Notes under the pieces: generated by a model
Database searches by the model: none
What the model was told of the DNA's origin: nothing
What the model saw: only the letters and a program-made list of their open reading frames with translations
Assembly (NCBI GenBank): GCA_002448495.1
Contig: DJYL01000200.1
Coordinates: forward strand, 1 to 9,253
Source: Pseudoselenomonas ruminantium
GTDB lineage: Bacteria > Bacillota > Negativicutes > Selenomonadales > Selenomonadaceae
DNA length: 9,253 nt
Reading direction: 5' to 3'
Part shown: positions 6,183 to 9,253 of the stretch, piece by piece
Layout of the letters: each line of letters starts with the position of its first letter
Numbering within the stretch: the first letter of the stretch is position 1
Position numbers and translations under genes: made by a program

Positions 6183-6695
6183 TTGAAGGTACTGAATTTT
6201 TATGGCGGTGCGGGCATTGGCAAGAGCACCATCGCTGCAGATATTTTTTCGAAGCTGAAACGCAAGGGGCATAAAACGGAGCTTGTGGGTGAGTATGCCA
6301 AGTGGCTCTGGTATCAGAATGCCACGGACATTGTGCAAGATCAGCTGTATCTATTTGCCGAGCAGGTGCACAGGCTGAAGACACTGGAACGCTACGGCGT
6401 GGAATATGCGGTCTGCGATTCGCCCTTGCCGTTGAACATCATCTACAACAACACCCCGGATGAACTCTTTGACCAGTTGGTGATGCATGAGCATGCCAAG
6501 TTTGACAATGTGGAATATCTGCTCCAGCGGAATGATGAATTCATCAGCATCGATGGACGTAAGGAAACCAATCTGGAGCGGGCCAAGGTGAAAGACGAAG
6601 AAATCAAGGCCGTTCTAGATCGGGCTGGTATAGGCTATACGGTTATCTCTCCTTGGGAGACAGACAAGGTGCTGCTGGATTTGAAGATGAAGTGA
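6183..6695 (+). CDS. P-loop ATPase/nucleotide kinase-like protein (AAA_28/NadR-kinase type)
   Basis: The 170-residue protein opens with a beta strand and Walker A motif GGAGIGKST (residues 8-16). A CDSPLPLN segment (residues 79-86) fits the Walker B-like part of P-loop kinases. The overall form, with EYAKWLWY and DQLYLFAEQVHRL after the P-loop, resembles the AAA_28 group that includes the nicotinamide riboside kinase domain of NadR. A link to NAD metabolism would suit the ADP-ribose neighbours, but that is inference and the substrate is unknown. I choose TTG 6183 as start: AGGAG at 6171-6175 is 7 nt upstream and the protein then begins directly at the strand before Walker A. The longer frame from ATG 6084 runs through the terminator and promoter and is not credible. 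It is first gene of a tight four-gene operon. Confidence 0.8.
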   Translation: MKVLNFYGGAGIGKSTIAADIFSKLKRKGHKTELVGEYAKWLWYQNATDIVQDQLYLFAEQVHRLKTLERYGVEYAVCDSPLPLNIIYNNTPDELFDQLVMHEHAKFDNVEYLLQRNDEFISIDGRKETNLERAKVKDEEIKAVLDRAGIGYTVISPWETDKVLLDLKMK

Positions 6696-6706
6696 GGAAC
6701 TGGAAG

Positions 6707-7120
6707 ATGGTAAGAAATATAATGAAGGACTTGCTGTTCTTGAGGCAAAAAGCTGAACCGGCTGCCAAGGAGGACATAGCCATTGCAGAAAACCTGCTGG
6801 ACACGCTTCGTTTCCATAGGGAACACTGCGTAGGGATGGCAGCAAATATGATAGGTGAACGGAAAGCTATCATGGCCATAGCCGATGGCAATAGGCTTAC
6901 AGCTATGCTGAATCCAGAAGTGGTAAAGAAGTCACCAAGGACATACAAAACCTCAGAGGGGTGCCTTTCTATTCCCGGTGAGCGTGAAGTGGAACGCCAT
7001 GACTGGATTGAGATCAAATATAGGGATATGGACTGGCATAAGGAAAAGCGTAAGTTCACAGGCTTTGAAGCGGAAATCGTCCAGCATGAGCTTGACCATC
7101 TGGAAGGGAAACTTGTCTGA
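6707..7120 (+). CDS. def: Peptide deformylase, divergent short form
   Basis: The 137-residue protein belongs to the peptide deformylase family, metal enzymes that remove the formyl group from the starting methionine of new proteins. Motif 2 EGCLS (with the metal-binding Cys) and motif 3 QHELDHLEG (the two metal-binding His and the catalytic Glu) are intact. Motif 1, normally GxGxAAxQ, reads VGMAANMIG, so the Gln that stabilises the transition state is replaced by Met. This variant occurs in a short clostridial-type clade as I remember it, and such copies are usually extra to the housekeeping enzyme. Activity or substrate may differ. The start ATG 6707 has GAGG at 6694-6697; ATG 6722 is an alternative with no clear ribosome binding site. 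The gene begins 11 nt after the P-loop gene and its stop overlaps the next start. Confidence 0.88.
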   Translation: MVRNIMKDLLFLRQKAEPAAKEDIAIAENLLDTLRFHREHCVGMAANMIGERKAIMAIADGNRLTAMLNPEVVKKSPRTYKTSEGCLSIPGEREVERHDWIEIKYRDMDWHKEKRKFTGFEAEIVQHELDHLEGKLV

Positions 7121-7584
7121 TGCGTATTTACGTTGATGCCGATGCCTGTCCGGTAGTACGGCAGACAGAAGAAGTGGCGCGAAAATATGGCATAGCAGTT
7201 ACGCTCCTGTGTGATACCAATCATGTGCTTCGGTCAGACTACAGCGAAGTCAAGGTAATCGGAGCAGGGGCAGATGCGGTAGACTTTGCCCTCGTCAATC
7301 TATGCCGAGTAGGTGACATAGTGGTTACGCAGGATTACGGTGTGGCGGCTATGGTCTTGAGCAAACGGGCATATGCCATCCACCAGAACGGCTGGCAATA
7401 TACCAACGAGAATATAGAGCGGCTGCTGATGGAGCGCCATCTTACCAAGAAAGCCAGAAGGGCTGCTGGCAAGCATCACCACCTTAAGGGCCCCAGGAAA
7501 CGCTCGGAAGATGATAATTTGCAGTATAGTGAAAAGCTCGAGAAGTTGCTGGTGAGACTACTGGAGGCAGAAAATGGAAATTGA
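7120..7584 (+). CDS. YaiI/YqxD family (DUF188) PIN-like protein
   Basis: The 154-residue protein matches the DUF188 family: it starts MRIYVDADACPVV, has VTLLCDTNH near residue 27, IGAGADAVDFALV near 47, VTQDYGVAA near 69 and the family's histidine/lysine-rich GKHHHLKGPRKRS near residue 121. The fold is related to PIN nucleases and the acidic residues at the start (Asp6, Asp8) and in TQDYG are those expected for metal binding, but the family's target is unknown. The ATG overlaps the deformylase TGA by one base (TGATG) with AAGGGA at 7104-7109, so translation is coupled. The end overlaps the DUF1294 gene by 11 nt. Length is normal for the family and nothing appears broken. Confidence 0.92.
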   Translation: MRIYVDADACPVVRQTEEVARKYGIAVTLLCDTNHVLRSDYSEVKVIGAGADAVDFALVNLCRVGDIVVTQDYGVAAMVLSKRAYAIHQNGWQYTNENIERLLMERHLTKKARRAAGKHHHLKGPRKRSEDDNLQYSEKLEKLLVRLLEAENGN

Positions 7585-7855
7585 CTGGTATAGTATGGCG
7601 GCATGGTATTTTGCTATCATAAATGCTGCATCGATTATAATATACGGCTGGGACAAGCTGTGCGCCATCCGCAAATGGTGGCGGGTGCCGGAACTGACAT
7701 TGCTTGTTATAGCGATGGTGGGCGGCAGCATAGGGGCAATGGTAGCCATGCGCCTGTTTCATCATAAGACGCTACACTTGAAGTTCAAATACGGAGTGCC
7801 GCTGATATTGGCGTTGCAGATAGTCGGATTGATATATTTGCACTTACCGAAATGA
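7574..7855 (+). CDS. DUF1294 family membrane protein
   Basis: The 93-residue protein is a small inner-membrane protein of the DUF1294 family. Three hydrophobic segments are visible (about residues 7-24, 41-60 and 73-90). The signature [15 protein letters not shown] precedes the second segment, [17 protein letters not shown] lies within and after it, and KFKYGVP precedes the third. The function of the family is not established. GGAGG at 7563-7567, 6 nt before ATG, supports the start, which lies inside the end of the DUF188 gene. The TGA stop overlaps an ATG at 7852, but the following macro gene more likely starts at 7876, where a ribosome binding site is present. Confidence 0.92.
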   Translation: MEIDWYSMAAWYFAIINAASIIIYGWDKLCAIRKWWRVPELTLLVIAMVGGSIGAMVAMRLFHHKTLHLKFKYGVPLILALQIVGLIYLHLPK

Positions 7856-7875
7856 GCAGGGGGGAGAAACGCAAC

Positions 7876-8265
7876 ATGACTATTATAAGAACGGAACTGG
7901 GAGATATTACGGCAAAGCATTATGCTGATGCCATTGTCAATGCCGCCAATGAGAGCCTGCTCGGCGGTGGTGGCGTGGATGGAGCCATACACAGAGCCGC
8001 CGGGCCAGAACTTTTGGCAGAGTGCCGGACGCTGAATGGCTGCAGGACAGGTCAGGCAAAGATTACCAGGGCATACAGATTGCCCTGTGAATATGTCATC
8101 CATACGGTAGGCTCGGTATGCGAGGTGAATTCCATGCCCATGAAACCCAAGCGACCGTGCAGATACAGCGGTTGCCCAAAGCTGACCGACCACAAAAGCG
8201 GTTACTGCGAAGACCACCGGAAGATGATGCAGCAGCACTACGAGCACTTTGCTCGTGGCTACTAA
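7876..8265 (+). pseudogene. Truncated macro-domain gene fused in frame to phage HNH N-terminus
   Basis: Residues 1 to about 80 are the first half of a canonical macro domain: [36 protein letters not shown] and EYVIHTVG. Directly after VIHTVG, where VW and the rest should follow, the sequence switches to another protein whose own ATG and GAGGTG ribosome binding site (8122-8127) are still visible. The second ADP-ribose loop (IS.G..G.P) and the last helices are missing, so ADP-ribose binding is unlikely. The remaining 43 residues are the zinc-ribbon-like start of a phage HNH endonuclease, ended by TAA at 8263. The start ATG 7876 follows GGGGGAG at 7858-7864. An intact copy of this macro clade would be about 250 residues or shorter. 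This is best read as a deletion scar, not a designed fusion. Confidence 0.78.
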
Positions 8266-8487
8266 CATCACAAGCGATACGATGAGAATTGGCGGAAGAT
8301 AAGAAACCGCTACATCAGCAGCCGTCCACTTTGTGAACGGTGTCAGAGTCAGGGACGATTCACCGAGGCCAGACTGGTGCATCACATCAAACCGCTGGCA
8401 GATGGCGGCACTCATGACGAGAGCAACCTGCAAAGCCTGTGCATCAGCTGTCATGAGAAGGTTCACCAGCGTCGCAAAAGTGAGTGA
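8134..8487 (+). pseudogene. Phage HNH endonuclease, interrupted by an in-frame stop
   Basis: From ATG 8134 the frame encodes [17 protein letters not shown], with Cys pairs typical of the N-terminus of small HNH proteins carried next to phage terminase genes. After HFARGY there is TAA (8263-8265), yet the same frame continues without further stops to TGA 8485: RYDENWRKIRNRYI, LCERCQSQGRF, then VHHIKPLADGGTHDESNLQSLCISCHEKVH, the complete HNH nuclease core with both Cys pairs. Total length of about 117 codons is normal for the family. In HK97-like phages these proteins assist terminase in cutting at cos. A single base change (for example AAA or AAC region to TAA) would explain the break. A downstream restart or stop read-through could yield the core, but decay is likelier given the damaged neighbours. 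Confidence 0.85.
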
Positions 8488-8599
8488 GGGGGCAGGGGCG
8501 GTCGAAATCTCTAAAAGCTCGCGAAGCCCCGTCCGGCACGGGGGCACGCGCACAAAAATTATGGTTCAAACGGGGGATTAACCAACGGGAGGTGAAACG
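8488..8599 (+). other. Phage cos/terminase-leader-like remnant
   Basis: This gap between the HNH and terminase pieces has the G-rich run GGGGGCAGGGGCGGTCGAAATCTCTAA starting at 8488 (given here as GGGGGCAGGGGCGGTC then GAAATCTCTAA), a hairpin CCCCGT/ACGGGG (8527-8532 with 8538-8543), and an A/T-rich stretch before GGGAGGTG (8587-8594). HNH, a (G-rich)GTC-AAATCTCTA motif, then small terminase is the usual order in HK97-like phages and often includes cos. Assignment as cos is inference. Confidence 0.5.
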
Positions 8600-9212
8600 A
8601 TGGCGAAGCAACCGCCTTTTGTTATCTCTCCCACAGATCACGGGAGGTTCCCACCATTGGATGAGGGCGATAAATATGCGGTGCTGCCGTACTTTTGGAT
8701 TCCGGAGGACAATGTGGATTTGCGTGTACGCCGTGACCATGTTCCCTATGATGTCTGGCAGCGACAGGGCAAGCTGGAAACTACGGAAGGCAATGTTGTT
8801 CATTACGGCTATATTGAGAAATTTATCGAGCGACTGGGCGAGCGGTTCAATATCCGTGAGATTGCCTTCGGCCGCTGGGGAGCGGTGCAGATGGTGCAGA
8901 ACCTTGAGGGGATGGGCTTTACCGTAGTCCCCTTCGGACAGGGATTTGCCTCCATGTCACCGCCGACCAAGGAACTGATGAAGCTGGTGCTGGAGGAGAA
9001 AATCGCCCACGGCGGGCATCCAGTTTTGCGCTGGAACATGGACAACATATTAATTCGTACCGACCCTGCCGGAAACATCAAGGCAGACAAAGCAAAAAGC
9101 ACGGAGAAGATTGATGGGGCGATTGCCCTCATCATGGCTCTTGACCGTGCTAATTCGTTGCGGAAATGATAGCGGAGAATCTGTCTATGACAGCCGCGGG
9201 GTGCTGGTTTTT
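8600..9212 (+). pseudogene. terL: Phage large terminase, C-terminal nuclease fragment
   Basis: From about residue 17 (FPPLDEGDKYAVLPYFWIP) to the end this matches the C-terminal nuclease half of a Terminase_1-type large subunit: RRDHVPYDVWQRQG, VVHYGYIEKFIE, GFTVVPFGQGF, GGHPVLRWNMDN, RTDPAGNIKADK and EKIDGAIALIMALDRA. The ATPase part with Walker motifs and the first nuclease Asp are gone. The expected DRW motif reads GRW (Gly91), removing a second catalytic Asp; the last Asp (EKIDGA, Asp172) remains. The open frame ends at TGA 9167-9169 after RK, but dropping one A of 9164-9166 restores NDSGESVYDSRGVLVF, the familiar terminase tail, up to about 9212. The first about 16 residues, with a good ribosome binding site at 8587-8594, are probably the start of the small-terminase gene joined by a large deletion. 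Confidence 0.85.
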
Positions 9213-9253
9213 TTATCTAAATTGCTTGAGTTGCTGGATTTGAGTCATAACAA

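Noticed and set aside
6643..7224. Antisense open frame over the deformylase gene
   Set aside because: The + strand carries clear deformylase motifs; the reverse translation is low-complexity and matches nothing I know.
7852..7875. ATG 7852 as start of the truncated macro gene
   Set aside because: It overlaps the DUF1294 stop neatly, but no ribosome binding site precedes it, whereas GGGGGAG stands before ATG 7876.
7876..8265. A genuine new macro-HNH effector fusion
   Set aside because: The macro half lacks its second loop, the HNH core lies beyond a stop codon, and the HNH gene's own start signals remain at the join; a deletion scar explains it better.
7762..8553. Long antisense open frame of 263 codons
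   Set aside because: It is the shadow of DUF1294, the macro fragment and the HNH remnant, with no recognisable domain and no ribosome binding site support.
8484..8927. Plus-strand frame across the cos-like region and terminase
   Set aside because: Basic, tryptophan- and arginine-rich translation typical of an out-of-frame read of the terminase gene.

Overview
The window reads as a densely packed, plus-strand accessory region from a low- to mid-GC Firmicute. Gene content and protein flavour fit Negativicutes (Selenomonas/Megamonas-type) best, but that assignment is inferred from remembered family resemblance and not demonstrated. All supported genes lie on the + strand, with strong AAGGGGG/GGAGG-type ribosome binding sites and short gaps or overlaps. 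I see no tRNA, rRNA, CRISPR array or intact insertion sequence.

Layout. (1) 2-3213: four adjacent genes: a MmcQ/YjbR protein with a C-terminal PUA/EVE-like half, a small secreted protein built of 11-residue repeats, a DUF6994-like protein, and an endonuclease/exonuclease/phosphatase (EEP) enzyme with an uncharacterised C-terminal half. (2) 3268-6101: an ADP-ribose-themed block: a macro domain fused to a helical, HTH-like domain; an ADP-ribosylglycohydrolase (DraG/ARH); and a VWA/MIDAS protein closed by a terminator. (3) 6138-7855: a second operon of a P-loop nucleotide kinase-like protein (TTG start), a divergent peptide deformylase, a YaiI/YqxD (DUF188) protein and a DUF1294 membrane protein, with 1-12 nt spacings or overlaps. 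(4) 7876-9253: a graveyard. A second macro gene is cut in half and joined in frame to a phage HNH endonuclease gene. That gene carries a nonsense codon. After it come a phage cos/terminase-leader-like stretch and the C-terminal nuclease part of a large terminase, which has lost its N-terminus, one expected catalytic Asp and its reading frame near the end.

The most interesting signal is regulatory. The ARH and VWA genes are each preceded by nearly the same 19-bp element containing the dyad GTCGC-N7-GCGAC. In both cases it starts exactly 38 nt upstream of a good -10 hexamer, there is no recognisable -35, and the dyad centre lies near -42, as at activator-dependent promoters. Between dyad and start codon both leaders can also fold into a long hairpin with the -10 near the loop and the Shine-Dalgarno in the right arm; the arm sequences differ but the architecture is shared. 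This suggests a small regulon whose members handle ADP-ribose, with translation from upstream read-through transcripts blocked by the hairpin. The macro-HTH protein encoded immediately upstream of the first element is a candidate regulator, but this is only a hypothesis.
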